A stretch of 64,000 nucleotides of DNA from contig CM018051.1 of NCBI GenBank assembly GCA_008638375.1, positions 28,269,344-28,333,343 on the forward strand. Direction: 5' to 3'. Each line of letters opens with the position of its first letter. The first letter of the stretch is position 1. The stretch comes from Nyssa sinensis (taxonomy: Eukaryota; Streptophyta; Magnoliopsida; Cornales; Nyssaceae). The notes beneath the pieces are model-generated. The model was not told the origin of the DNA and did not search any database. It was given only the letters and a program-made list of their open reading frames with translations. This document shows positions 24,395-37,394 of the stretch, in pieces. The position numbers and the translations under genes are program-made.

Positions 24395-25693
24395 TGATTG
24401 CAAATTCATATTTTCATGTGTCAAAATTTTTAAAAAATTTGCATCACACGAGCGTCTTTTCACACGAGTACTCATTTTCATTCATAGCTATTTTTGTGAA
24501 TTCACCAAATCCACCATAATCATTCTACTGCGGCATTCACAGAATTTTTAATGCACTTATTCAAACTTTGTGGTAAGATGGTGGTCGACACATGTAGCTA
24601 GAGAACTCTTTTGCTTAAGTATTCATGTGTGTTTTGGAGAGAATTGAGAGTCTACAAATTTAGTTTGTGATAAGCGTTCATTGATCTGTTGAATTGGGCA
24701 CTTCTTTTGAGAATATCATTACATGGTTGGTGGTATGACAGTGGATATACTTGGGACATGACGAAGGTCAATTTAGGATTAACATTTGAGCCTTTCAAGC
24801 TAACCCTTCTCATCATATACCCTTAGTAGCCAAATTTGAGCCAACAAACACATTTAGTTTTTTTTTTTTCATGTGCCTACATCATCCATACCTCTCCGCA
24901 TTGGAGTATAGCCTATACATTAATTTTCCTACCCTTTTTGCTTCCAAGTGTGTACTAGGTGTGGAATTTACATTTCTTATTTTTTGTGCTGGATTGGAAA
25001 AAGCAGAAAAAGAAAAAAAAGGAAGAAAGTGCAAAAGTGTTCAGTTGGGTGAGCATTAAAGTCAATGAGCATCAATGTTTATTCTATTGAAAAAAAAAAG
25101 AAAAAAAAAAGTTGAAACAATTGAAAAAGGTGAAGAAAAAGAGAGAGAAAGAAGAAGAAGAAGAATGAGATGTTTTGTTATTCAAAGATTTGAAAAGTTG
25201 AAGAGTACATCAAGTGGAAAGTTTGGTTTGCTATGGTTCGTACTGAAATTCTCTTAGTATGTACTTGGAAGTTTTTGAATCCTTTTTACCCTTTTCTTCA
25301 TATAGCCTTTAACCCAAGCCACGTTACAACCCTTTTATTTTGATCGTTCTGATCCTGAGTAAGCCTGTGGAAAGAATGGTGGAAGTCTCATTGGTTAGTG
25401 CACCTATCATAAGATCAATGTTTGCTTGTTGCTTGTGCGTAATTGCCTAATTTTTCATTGAGCGTACACCCCTTGTCAACTCCATAGAGAGAATCCCTAC
25501 ATGAAACACTTTTATTCCCGTGAGATATGGAGTTGAACCTTTTGCTTGAGATGTTCTTGATGTTGCATGTGTCATGATTTCTGGTTGGATGGATATGGTT
25601 TGGAACACACACACACACTCTGTGAATTGCTATAAGTGGATTGATTGTTACAGGGTTATTGAATTCCTAAAATTGCTTTGATTTGTGAACCTG

Positions 25694-25727
<34 letters not shown>
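25694..25727. repeat. Poly(A) run
   Basis: 34 consecutive A bases in the Athila tail. Confidence 0.97.
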
Positions 25728-25729
<2 letters not shown>

Positions 25730-25810
25730 GTGACTAGATGCCTGCTGTGTGTGTTTTTCCTTGATTTCTTCGGCCAAATGCATGAAAATTGCTAGGGACT
25801 AGCAATGAGC

Positions 25811-25823
25811 AAGTTGGGGGGTG
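25811..25823 (+). promoter_or_regulatory. Athila polypurine tract
   Basis: AAGTTGGGGGGTG directly abuts the 3' LTR start TGATGAG at 25824. Confidence 0.85.
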
Positions 25824-27375
25824 TGATGAGTGCGCGAAAGTGCACTCTAAATGCCCTATTATTTGACTAAAATGCTAGAAAGTGGATAGAAATGTTGGAC
25901 TTTAATTGGTATTATTTGATTTAATTTTTATTCATAATAAGATGTATTTGAGCATTAATTTATAAAATTTTATATTTTAAATATTTCATTGTTTGTTGGG
26001 TTGCAGGGTGCAAAGAAAAGAATAAAAAAAAAAAGAAAAAGAGAAGAAGCTTGTAGTGCTAACCTGAACCAAAAAGGAAAAGAAAGGAAAAAAAAAAGCA
26101 AGTGCTTGGGCGGCTGACCAAGGGAAGACTGTGTGGCTGCTACGGTTTGGTGCGGCGCGCGTATTGAGGGCTGAATTAGAAAGGCTTGGGTCTTGGGCGC
26201 ATGATGCCTGAAGCAAGAAAAATAGATAAAAAAATAAAGTAAGAAGGAAGAAACGTTAGTGGGCCCAAGCATGTCAAACTATGCGGCTGTTAAGTGTGAT
26301 GCAGTGGGCTTGGCTTGAGGCAGCGCAGGGGCCTGATGCAGAATTGCAATGGGCATTGTGCGGTGCAAGGCTAGGGGGTTTGACGGCTTGGCCCAGGCGC
26401 TATTTGTGTGACAATGAAGGAGCTGCTAGCTGGATTCATTTGGGGCCAAGTACCTAGGGCAAAAGGCAGTCCTAGAGGGAGATATAAAGAGGAAAAAAAT
26501 ATAACAGAGAGGAAGTTCGACGGCTGTGGCAGTAAACAAAAGGGGGAAGCTGCGACTGTGGGATATACAGAAAATACAGAAGCAGTTCGAGCGCAGGGAA
26601 GAAGCCGCAGATACTCCATGGCAGATTATTTCTCCGTGAGATCTGTGTTATCCATCTTGTACATGGGTAACTAAATTTTCAAGTGGGGTTAGGGATTACT
26701 TTGCACCATAGATGGTTATTTTAATTTATTTTGATTCCTGTACATGGTTTTAATTTGTTAAATTCTTCGTTGATCATTCATAAATTATTGTTAGATTTTA
26801 TTGTCCAAATAATTAAAGGTTTTAATCCGTTTATAGATTCAGTCATGCTTTTCTATTGAGTGGATTAATGTTTTGATTATTTTTGGAACAATTAAATATT
26901 TATATTGATTCAATTCTATGCTGCAATATTGCTCATTCGGTATATTGTCGTCGTTGGGTTTTTTCAATGTGAATATTAATTTGAGAGATTTAAAAGTGTT
27001 GAATGATTTTTCAAAGGGTTCTTTTCAGTCTAATTTTAATGCATAATTTTAAATCTTCCGATTGAAATTTTTAGAATTTAATTTTTCAATTGAGTTATCT
27101 GTGAATTAAAAATAATTGAAATACCATATTTGTGCAAGGGATTCCCGACACTCCACTGTTCGTTAATTTTGAATATTTTCTTCCATTACTCAATTTGTTT
27201 AATTCTTAATTTTCATTCACAGATCATTTTTATATATTTTTATTTTCTCGTTAACCGTTTAATACTTTCTGTAGTTTCAGAAATTCTATTTATTATTCTT
27301 TTAATTTAGTCTCCCTGTGGAATCGACACCCCAAAGCTACACTACAACTACCGCGTTATTCTTTGGGTGTAATCA
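25824..27375 (+). repeat. Athila 3' LTR
   Basis: Matches 11746-13300 apart from a few substitutions and homopolymer changes. It ends GGGTGTAATCA and is followed by the GATCC duplication. Confidence 0.93.
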
Positions 27376-28566
27376 GATCCCGTCTTGTAAAACAGACCTT
27401 GCAATTGGGTCCAGAATACCGAAAAAGTTAAAATGCACTGCCCTTTTATTTTATTTACGAGATAATTTATAATAATTAAATTAATTTAATCATTTAATTT
27501 TATATTATATATTTATTTTGTCAATATAATATCACATGTGCCACGGTGGCACAGTGGCACACACGTAGGGGTTAGATTCCTTCAACTGTGAAAGGTGCAG
27601 TGGTCGAGTCTGGGGAGCTGCGACTCCTAAGACTTTTTTCTGATAATTCAATTGCCATATAGCGGATAGAAGGAAAAATAGGAATAGGGTATCCATGTTC
27701 CGTGTGTGGTTATTAAATTAGGCTTCTAACCTCGTAGCCAAACAGACTCTATTAGTTTAAATTTAAAAACCAAAGGCCTAAACGACGCCGTGTCACTAAA
27801 ACCTTATTTGCAATTGGGCAGGTTCCGACCCGAACCCGACCCGTTTATGTTCATCTTCTTCCCCATCACTCCAAACATTGTTTCCCTAATTGCAGGTTTT
27901 AAAAAAAAATCCTATTTCATGACTTTCTAGTGACTCTTTTCTTCTCCTTTCAATTCCTATGGATATTTAGAACTCCACGGGAGATTTTTTGGCTTTGGTT
28001 AGAGGGGTTGAATTGGGCTCAATAGCTCAGTTGAAGTTGCGATACTTCTTTGGTTATGGGGTTCATACACGGTCATTTCTTGACCAAAATTGATGGGGTT
28101 GGGCTCATTGTGTTTATCTCATCAAGGGGATTCATCTCTCAATCATAAAACAACGTTTTGTGTTTGTTTAGCAAGGGTGGGTTTTTCAACTATGACCTGC
28201 AACTTGAGGTTTGAAAGTCTTTTCCTAAGCTCTTTGGTCATGGTCTAGGGTTTTTATGACCCTCTTGAGGTCTAGTTCAAGCCCCAAGTGATGGAATTGA
28301 TTTTTTTTCTGGTTGATTTAGACCCACCTCCATGGCGGTCCAACAATGATGGTTTTGGTATGGGGTGGCTGTCTTAGCTCTCTTGGGTCTTCCTTTTTCA
28401 CTTCCAAAACCCTAGTATATCACAAATAGTGCCATACATCTACTCTAAACATGTTAAATATTAGATTTTTGTAATGTTTTCTAGAGAGAGAAGTTTAGAT
28501 AGTTTAGGTTTTACCTTCGTGCAATGGCTTCTCCCTCTTCTCCTTGGCTTAGTTTTGAGTCCTAAG
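27376..28566 (-). repeat. Alpha-type host LTR, second piece
   Basis: Continues the LTR cut at 11745. It includes ATTGGGTCCAGAATACCG, an AAACGACGCCGTGTC motif (near 27779) and a tRNA-like block with A box TGGCACAGTGG (27547-27557), a weak B box (near 27602-27611) and a T6 run at about 27634. It stops at CTAAG (28562-28566), the target duplication of the next insertion. No gene is seen. Confidence 0.55.
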
Positions 28567-29086
28567 TGTGATATCCCAACTCGGGATATGACACGTATAT
28601 CGAGGTAAGTCGACTGAATAGTATAAACCTGAGCTGTTTTAAGCTCTATGTCATGGTATCTTATAGAACTATACGATTGTGGAATGTGAATGGTTTGTTT
28701 AGTATAGCTAATGCCGGGTAACACCCGAGCACTTCAGGACCTAACATCGTAACGCATGTACGCACGTATTTCCATGCACATGCATACTTCATGAACTCAT
28801 AGTAAATATGAAATAAGTGTATGTATACGCAATTTAAAATGAATTTATATACACATATTGTTATATATATGCATGTATAAATTGTGTACTTTATGTGTAT
28901 ATATATATGTAGAATGGTGTAAAATACATATATATGTATATATATATATGTGTGAATTAAATACATACAAAAGGGAAAGGGGGGCTGCATGTATGCTAGT
29001 GACCAATGTGTGTCACTGTGTGTGTGTGTATTTGAGTGTGTTGGGGAATAGCACCAAGGCTACCGACCTTGGTGCAAGTGGTGTTG

Positions 29087-29091
<5 letters not shown>

Positions 29092-29121
<30 letters not shown>
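29092..29121. repeat. (TA)n microsatellite
   Basis: About 15 TA dinucleotides in LTR A. Confidence 0.9.
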
Positions 29122-29126
<5 letters not shown>

Positions 29127-29170
29127 AAATTGTTGCATGAATGGTGGGGATTGGATGGGCGGTTCACAGC

Positions 29171-30521
29171 TGATGAGTGCGCAAAAGTGCACTCTAAAGA
29201 CCTTATTATTATATTAAAATGCAAAAATGTGGATAGAAATGTTGGGATATAATTGATATTATTTAATTTAATTTCTATTCACAATGAGATATATTTGAGC
29301 ATTATTTTATAATATTTTAAATCTCAAATACTACATTAATTATTGGTCCTGCTTTAAAGGTTGCAACTGAAGAAAAAAAAAAAAGAAACCAAGCAGTGCG
29401 GCTGATTTGTGGCTGATCAGGAAATCAAAAGAAAAAAAGAAGCAAGTCAAAAAGTTGTGGCTCAATTGAGAATGGCTGGAGAGAGAGCAAGCCAAAAGAG
29501 AAAAAAAGAAAAAGTCAAATGAGGCTTGGCAGGCTTAAGGTCCTACGGCGCTACTGTGCAGAGAGGGAAAAAAGCCATAGGGTCGTGCGGCTTGGGTCTT
29601 GGGCAGCAGGTGCTGAAGGACGACTGCTGTGCGGCGTGACTGTGAGGCGAAGCAGAGAACAGAAGGAAGGTGTGGCGCGCTATGTTTTGAGACGCAGAAC
29701 AGCAGCTAGCGGCTGCGCAGGTGCTGTTTTGGAGGAAAAAATCAGCCGCAGCCTATTCATGGGACAGTTTTTCACCATGAAATTTATGTTGTCTGTGGTG
29801 TTTATGGGTAACTAAATTTTCAAGTAGGGTTAGGGATGAACTTGCACCATAGATGGTTATTTTTAATTTATTTTTGATTCATGTGCTGGATTTTTATTTA
29901 TTAAAATTCTTTGGTTTTATCGTTCTAAATTTATTGTTAGTATTTTCTTCTCCAAATAATTAAAGAGTTTATTCCGTTTATAGATTCAGTCATGCTTTTT
30001 CTATTGAATAGATTAATTTTTTGATTATGTTTGGATCAATTGATTATTTATATTGATTTAATTCTTTGCTACAATATTGCTCCCTGGGTATATTATCGTC
30101 GTTAGGTTCTTTCAATGTGGATAACAATTTGCGTGATTTAAAAGTCATGAATGATTTTTCAAAAGATTACATTTGGTTTAATTTTGGTTTATAATTTTAT
30201 ATCTTCCGATTGGATTTTCTTTAGAATTAAATTCTCAATTGAGTTATCAGTGAATTAAAAATAATTAAAATACCGAATATGTGCAAGGGATTCCCGACGC
30301 TCTACTGTTCGTTAATTTGAGTATTTTCCTCTATTAATCACTTTGTTTAAATTTTAATTTTTATTTTAAATCACTTTTTATATTTTTATTTTCTCGTTAA
30401 TCATTTAATATTTTCTTTAGTTTCAGAAATTCTTTCTATTATTCTTTTAATTTTGTCTCCCTGTGGAATCGACACCCCAAAGCTACACTACAACTACTGC
30501 GTTATTCTTTGGGCGTTATCA
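29171..30521 (+). mobile_element. Athila-type solo LTR, 1351 bp
   Basis: Starts TGATGAGTGCGCAAAAGTGC and ends GGGCGTTATCA, with ACAGC on both sides (29166-29170 and 30522-30526). It is clearly related to the LTRs at 11746 and 25824 but is shorter and diverged in the middle, so it belongs to a different Athila subfamily or is older. No primer site or interior follows. Confidence 0.92.
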
Positions 30522-30550
30522 ACAGCAGTCAAGAATGACTGCAGAAGATT

Positions 30551-30592
30551 GAGAGAGAGAGAGAGAGAGAGAGAAAAAAGTTGGTAATGTTT

Positions 30593-30635
<43 letters not shown>
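30551..30635. repeat. (GA)n and (AT)n microsatellites
   Basis: (GA)12 at 30551-30574 and (AT)19 at about 30597-30635, just after the Athila-type solo LTR. Confidence 0.93.
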
Positions 30636-30638
<3 letters not shown>

Positions 30639-33600
30639 ACTATGAAGGAAACTAAGAAACTGAGATTAAAAGGAGTATTATCAAGGACTTAGAAACAGAA
30701 GCAAGGAGGTCCAAAGGCATAGAACAAAAGCAGAAACTGAGAATTCAGGTAAGCTCATTCACATACTGTTTTTATGTTTTGGAGCATGAAACTTTGATTT
30801 ATCTATAGGGTTTGAATCAGCATGATCTATAGGTTATTCTGCAAAAAGAATCACTTAAAATGGTTGAGAAATCAATAAGAAATGTTGAGTTGTAGGGTGC
30901 ATGAATAATTCGGGTCCCATGAAACTTTTGGTTTAAATCTTGATTAAACTTTAGGAAAATGATCTTTAATGGTGCAGAAAACATTTAGGATAAAATTTGG
31001 GTGAAAACCGTGGTCTAGAAGTCACAAAAATGAAAAAGAAGATCTGGCTGGAAAATCGGCCGGAGCTATTGATCCCTATATTCATGAAGGTTGGAAGGCC
31101 TTCAATGGAAATTGGGGTTAGGATTGCGGTTTTTGAGAAAAGGGGGAGAGAACGGCATTGAAAATAGGTCAAAACAAGGTCGGGACTGAGTCGCCGTCAC
31201 CGGAGATGATGACGGAACCCTACCAGAGTTTCACCGAAAAAACGAGGAAGAAGACTGTTGGTTTAGGGTTTGGGTTTGGGTTTGGGTCATGGGTCGAATT
31301 TGGGTCGGGACTTAACCAAAATAGAAACCGGTAAGCCAAAACGACACAGTATTACTTAAGTTTAAAAGGTTTTAAAATTTGAATTTGGAGTGTTTGGCTA
31401 TGGGGTTAAGAAATTAAATTAGAATTTGATTTGGGGATGGGGATAGGGATGGGGATATCTTATTCCAGTTTTGAAGCTTAGCCACTGTTTGGCTATCCTT
31501 AGTTAGGATAAGGTTTTCTGAAATTACAAAGGGACCCAAATGTTATGGAAATTATAATTAGACCCTCAACTTTTAATTATTATGATTTGACCCACAGAAT
31601 ATAATATTAATTTAATTAATTAAAATAAAAATAAAAGAGAAATTACTAAATTGCCCTTAAGTCAAAAAGTAGTCAAACGGACTCCAATTAAAATAAAAGA
31701 ATAGTGAATTTTTATTATTTCGAGCATTTCGGACTCAACCGTGGAGTCTGATTTATGAAAAGAGGTCTCGAGAAGTAAGAACCCATAAAAGTGAAAAATG
31801 ATCATTTTGCCTTTTTTAGTACAAATGTCCAAATGGAATTCCGCAAAAGCCTACACCGACTTTCTTCGGCGTTCCGGACTCAATGGTAAAATCTAAATTA
31901 GGCATAAAATTTGATGAATAGCATTAATTCTAAGACGTATCTACTGATATATAGGGAACTTGAAAGGAAAAGGCAAACTCACGGATTTCTGATATAGGAC
32001 TGCATTTAGAGGTAAGTAAATTCCCTTTCTCTTCTATGTGGTGTTTCCAAGCCAAGTTTATTCTCTTTACTGCCAAACTTGTACTCTTGAACGTACCAGA
32101 TATTATTATTTTTCACAATGTGATATTGTTCTATCTTGTGGATACTAATTGACTGTTATATCATTGATATCATGTTACACCATGCCTTGAAAGACCTATT
32201 GTTATGTTTTCATTGTATACATGATATTCCATTTTTATACTCCTATGGAATCACTTATGATCATGACATGTTGATATATACCAGATTTGTGCTTAGTCAC
32301 AATATCTATCTGATGCTTTCTGATACAGTAGAGACCTACGGGTAAAGTCCGTGAACGGACACATGGCAATACATTGGAATTCACTGGGGGGGTATGCTGG
32401 GCCCCCAAAGACCGAGGGTGTGCCAAGCCCTGACATAGAATAAATGCATCTCTTATTTGATTGTTTTGACTACGAATGTTGAGTTACACTATCCCTTATA
32501 ATTATTGGGTATTGAGAGACATTTCCTTATTGATTTGATTATGACCGGTTTATTGTGGCAGTACATTCTTATTGTTATATTATCATCGAGAGTTCCATGT
32601 TGATGTTATATCCATTACTCCTGATTGCACATTGTGGCCCATTGTTCATTGGCCGTTATGGCAATTGCTCTCATTGGCTATCATAACATCTTTTCCTTAT
32701 GATTGGCTATCATATTCTCATTTACGTATTCATATCCTTTTATGATCACCAATATCAGTGTCAGAGATCTGTATTTACTTGCTAGCTTTCATAGCTCATT
32801 CCACCCTACTTACCCCTTTTCATATAATGACGCTGCAAGACCCCAGTAGGAGTCTGAGAGCGTAGGAGGACATTTTGAGGAATGTACCAGTTTATGTTAG
32901 TTCTCTTATGTATTCACCACCCACGGGTGCAGGTTACGTCTGGTTCTTATTTTGTTCATTGTAGAACCATATTATGTATTGTAAAGACTTCCGCTGATCA
33001 CTGTTATTGATAAGACTTTCGCTATTTATATTTTTAAATATTAGTACATTACATATTAGTACTATGATACAAGAATGGAAAAAGTAGGGACAGCCTTAGG
33101 GTCGGTGTAATATCCCAACCCGCAATAAGGCACGTAAATCGAGGTAAACCCGATCGCGTACACGTAAATCGAGATAGGTCAAGTCGAGAAGCGTAATACC
33201 AAAAATGGACCAAAAATAATACCCAACACATACCGAAGGATCGCAATAAATAATATACAGTAATGGGCACGTAGTTCGAGATAAATAGAGAGAATCACAA
33301 ATAAGAATAAAATACGATATTTAATATACGAGGAGTGATTTCAAGCGATTCCGAGTAACCCAAAATAATACCTCGTAATACGTGCATGCACGCATTTCCA
33401 TGCATGCTTACGTATAGACACACGCATAATTCATAAAAAATAACTGTATGTATATACTATTGGAAATGGATATATATATGAATATATATTGGCGTATAAA
33501 GAAGGTATAATCGTGTGTATATATATATAATGTATAAAGTATGGTATATGCATGTGTATTAAAAAGAAAAAGAAATAAGAGAGAGGCAGCATGCCAAGGG

Positions 33601-33797
33601 CATGCATGCAAGTAAGATATTGTGTGTCTGTACAGTTGTGTGTGTAAATGTGTGAGTTGACAAAATGTGTATATATATATATATCGTCAAAAGCTCCACA
33701 AAATTGAATGCAAAGCTGCATTCTTAGAAAAAAGAAAAAGAGCAATTAAATAGGGCAAAGGGAGGAAATCAAGGAAGGCTACAAGGGAGAGAGAATG

Positions 33798-33831
<34 letters not shown>

Positions 33832-34614
33832 CGGTTGCTTTTTCTTTAAAACCAAAACATGCAAAGCATGTTTGTTCTTTTACAAAAGAAACCAAAAGAA
33901 GAGAAACTGAGGTGAATAGAGGAAGAATCAGAAGTAGAACAAAGAGAGAAATCCTTGTGAACAGGTAAAATTCCAACTTTTCATATTTTTTTCTCTCTAA
34001 AATATCTTACATATATGTGAGAAAAATTGACTGTTTCATGTATATGATGTTTAAACTATATTTAGACTTGTTCAGGAATGATTTTAGGCCATGAAAACAC
34101 CTAAAAACACCAAACCCAAAAGAGGCAACCATTGAAGACCTTGCTTGAAGCATGTCTGAACCCATGGTAGCTCAACCAAGATTGGTGTGTCGAGGCTTCA
34201 AGAAGAAGTCATGAAGGTCATGAAAACCTAGGACCGCAATCAAAAATCAAAAGAAATGGCCCCCATAACACGAGTTGCAGGTATGGGTTTCAAAACCCAA
34301 CCCCACCAATTTGCTTATAAACACACCTTTGTTAAGGAAATATGAAACCCCACGATCAGAGAATCACAACAGAGCAAATCCCCTTGAATTTGGCTCAGAA
34401 ATGAGCATCTATAACCGACTTACAGGTCGGATTATCAAAACTGAAACCAAGCTAATGAGTTCGATTTGAACTCTCAAATGAATGCCAAGATAATCCTTAT
34501 GATGCCAGAAACATTTTAGAATCGAAACAGTGGAGATTGGATGAACCAAAATCCACGAAATAGAAGAAAAAGAAACCAGAAAATTAGGGCAACCGTCGTG
34601 GTCGTAGTGGGGAA

Positions 34615-34830
34615 GGTGACAGTGAGTCAACTCGGTTTTTAAAACCCAGCTTTAGTCGACTCGGACACGTGGCAGCATCCGGGCGTGCCACCGAATAATT
34701 GAAACGACGACGTTTTATTTCAGTTTTAAGTTTAAAATATTTAGGGCTGACGTCATCATGACATCAGCACTACGCATTGAATCGTGTGGGCCGGACCGGT
34801 TCACTTAAATCCTAATTGAACCAATCGGTT
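34615..34830 (+). promoter_or_regulatory. Promoter-like motif block of LTR B
   Basis: In order: GAGTCAACTCGG, GTCGACTCGG, ACACGTGGCAG (G-box), GTGCCACCG, AAACGACGACGTTTT, TGACGTCATCATGACATCA (34748-34766), then ACCGGTTCAC and ATCGGTTCAG. TGACGTCA is the known target of plant TGA/bZIP factors; activity here is inferred. Confidence 0.5.
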
Positions 34831-35980
34831 CAGACCGAAACTTATGAAAATTAGATTTTTACCCCAACTGTTTTACTGATTTATACTGTAGCCCAATTTT
34901 TGGAAATTTTATGCTATTAGACCCCTAGAAAAATAATTAAATAATTAAATAAATTATTTAATAAATAAAGTAAAATTACTATTTTGCCCCTAGGTCATAA
35001 ATAGAACAAATGAAGTCCAAATTAAACATGTGAATAGTGTATTTTAACTATTTTGGGTATTCTGAAGCCAATAGCGAGGTCTGTTTTAAGAGACGGGACC
35101 CCAAAAAATAAAGACACGTAAAGGGGTAAAATGACCAAAATACCCCTAGTACCCCTGAAGCCAAATTGAAACCAGAGAAGGCCTAAATTGACTTTCTTCG
35201 ACATTCTGGACTCAATGGTGAGGTCCAAAATATGAAACGAAGTATAGAAAAATATGACACATAAATAGGTAAATGACCATTTTGTCCTTTTACATATAAA
35301 AGTCCGAATTAAACTTTACGAAAGCCTAAACCGACTTTGTTCAGCATTCCGGATTCAATAGTAGAGTCTGTTCGAGTAAAATAAATACCCATAGTAAAGA
35401 GGCATAAAATTTGATGAATAGCATGAGTTATATAAATATATATAGACTGAGATGAGTTTCCTGAATCATAGGAATACCGAGATAAAAGAAGAAGGCGATT
35501 TGACCTTCTAGACAGATACAGAAAGAGGTAAGTAAAACCCGATCTCTGCATGTGTTACATTCCAAGCCATATCATAGTTTTTGTACATATATTACTTTCG
35601 TACTCTGTACATACACACTAGTATTTATTTAGCCACATTGATATTGCCCTATCATGTGGGAGACAGTTATTGATTTCTATATATATCTCGATCATGATTG
35701 TACACTTGTGCACAGATTTCCTTATGTATACTTGTACCTAGGGCTGTGAGGGCTAGACAGTTTTATACGAAGCAGTCTAGTAACCATAGCCTCGAAAACT
35801 ATCGTTACGTCAGATTGCCTAGAATCAGTTATGATTCTACTATACTCCTTGTGGAAGATAGCGTGATCCTGATATATTATTAGTGCCGGATTTGTGCTCA
35901 GTCACATCTCCATCTGATGTTATTTATGACCTTCGGGTCTAGGTTCCGAGTGGAACATTTATTATACACAGAGCAGTATT

Positions 35981-36053
35981 ATTCGGCGAGGCCGTAGAGC
36001 ACCGAATACGAGCTTAGAGCAATACCATTCGGCGAGGCCTTAGAGCACCGAAT
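35981..36053. repeat. Duplicated 27-base hairpin
   Basis: ATTCGGCGAGGC...CACCGAAT occurs at 35981-36007 and again at 36027-36053. Each copy has ATTCGG/CCGAAT ends that can pair. Confidence 0.7.
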
Positions 36054-36803
36054 GGGAGCCTAGGGGGTAGCCGGGCCCCACGAGAGCATCCCAGTATTGA
36101 TATCACTATCCTTTATTGTTGATATTCATAGCTTGATCATGTTATATTGTTATTGAATGATCATGAGATTTTACAACTTTCAGTACAGTGCTTACATTTT
36201 ATACTTGTTATAGCTCACGATTGTAGCAGTATGACATTGTTAGCATAGCAGTTTTAGTTCCTTATCATTTGACTTCCATCATCTGATATTGAGTTTTATA
36301 TATATATATATATATTCATAGACTGGCTAGCATTCTTTTATACCTTGTGCACATGGCAAAGTAAAGGACTACTTACTGAGTTTTCATAGCTCATCAGATA
36401 CTACACAACATTATGCAAGTACAGATATCGAGGACAAACCCTAGGGTTTGATAGCTAGGAGGTGGACATTAGCTTTTGAAGTTGCAGTGTAATACTTAGT
36501 ACAAACAGTCTTATAGCTCTCCCATGTTATCCACGTCTTGGGGATGAATAGTTGTATTAAGAAATTTTGTATTCCGTATTTGGTAAACATTATATGTATC
36601 ACATGCAAGTTTTATTTATTTTCTTCCACATTTTAATTATTGCATGTTAATAGCACTGATTGTGTAGCAAGTTGAGACCCTTGGTTCGACAAGTAGTGTC
36701 GGATCTGGTGCGCGACACGAGATCTGCAAAGGGTGGGGTCTCGGGTTATGACAGTCGGCCCCGTGACACGAGATCTACATAGGGTGGGTATCGGGTCGTG
36801 ACA

Positions 36804-37046
36804 CTAAGCCTTGATTAGAGCTTGCTCTTTCTTCTTCGCCCTCTCTTGTTCTTCTTCTTCTTCCTTCTTCCTTCTCTGTCTCTCTCTCTCTCTCTCTCTA
36901 GCCACACGCACACACTTTTGGTGGTTCTGTCTCACGTAAGTCATATAAATATACATATACACATATTTATATATATATTAAATTTTTTAATGATGTGTTG
37001 CATGAATTTTGATTTGGTGAAGGGGTGGTGGAATGGGATTTTATAT

Positions 37047-37085
<39 letters not shown>

Positions 37086-37390
37086 TGTGGAATATATAGC
37101 ACAAAAGTGTTGTTGCTAAGTTGGCCAATTTTTGGACATAGGTTCTTCCAACTTTTTGGTCTTGGGGTCAAACCTTTGGGCCAACACTTTTTGGCCTATT
37201 TTCCTTATTTTTTTCCTTTTTATGCCTTGTCTGGGATTTTACATATTTTACATATTTTATCCCATTTTTTCCTTTTTGCATTATTTTTATTTTTCTTCTT
37301 ATGTACTTGTATTATTATTTATGTATCAATTTCATTAATTGAAGTCTTGAGATTTTGTTTATTTAATGACTGGGAAAAATCCAGAAATAA
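36804..37390 (-). repeat. Alpha-type host LTR, third piece
   Basis: After the CTAAG duplication, the sequence GTTGCATGAATTTTGATTTG and a weak tRNA-like stretch (about 37095-37180) match alpha1 near 2530-2690. It includes a (TA)n run at 37051-37083. It gives way to LINE1 at roughly 37390; the rest of the LTR must lie beyond LINE1. The 218-residue open frame from 36822 is low complexity and not a gene. Confidence 0.5.
37051..37083. repeat. (TA)n microsatellite
   Basis: About 16 TA dinucleotides. Confidence 0.95.
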
Positions 37391-37394
37391 CCCC

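Larger units (their letters stand above)
24126..25823 (+). other. Non-coding tail of Athila
   Basis: 1.7 kb between the integrase stop and the 3' LTR. It has T-rich runs at the start, A-rich stretches (about 25008-25170) and a 34-base A run (25694-25727). No env-like reading frame is found; autonomous Athila relatives can have one here. Confidence 0.75.
11746..27375 (+). mobile_element. Complete Athila-type Ty3/Gypsy retrotransposon, interrupted by a solo LTR
   Basis: Bounded by GATCC duplications (11741-11745 and 27376-27380). LTRs are 1555 bp (11746-13300) and 1552 bp (25824-27375) and differ at roughly a dozen positions by eye, so the element is fairly young. Order: LTR, tRNA-Asp-type primer site, gag, protease, RT, RNase H, integrase, non-coding tail, polypurine tract, LTR. 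The RT block around FMDD and the protease DLGAS motif are typical of the Athila lineage. An alpha solo LTR (17973-23145) splits the integrase. There is no env-like frame in the 1.7-kb tail. Confidence 0.93.
33106..36753 (+). mobile_element. Beta solo LTR B, 3648 bp, nested in LTR A
   Basis: Runs from TGTAATATCCCAACCCGC to CTCGGGTTATGACA, with GTCGG on both sides (33101-33105 and 36754-36758). It holds CGAGTCGACTCGG-type sites, a G-box (near 34676), AAACGACGACGTTTT (near 34704) and a tandem TGACG block (34748-34766), then subrepeats (about 34980-35400). It landed only about 45 bp from the 3' end of LTR A. No coding sequence is seen. Confidence 0.9.
28567..36803 (+). mobile_element. Beta solo LTR A, with two nested insertions
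   Basis: Runs from TGTGATATCCCAAC to GGGTATCGGGTCGTGACA, with CTAAG on both sides (28562-28566 and 36804-36808). Without the Athila-type solo LTR (29171-30521) and LTR B (33106-36753) it is about 3.2 kb. Its own pieces are 28567-29170, 30527-33105 and 36759-36803. The middle piece has the AAAACGACAC motif (near 31338), subrepeat remnants (31660-31890) and a long stretch related to LTR D. No coding sequence is seen. Confidence 0.88.

Noticed and set aside
28567..36803. Complete beta element with two LTRs (A and B)
   Set aside because: B has its own GTCGG duplication and A continues right after it, so B is nested inside A, not its partner LTR.
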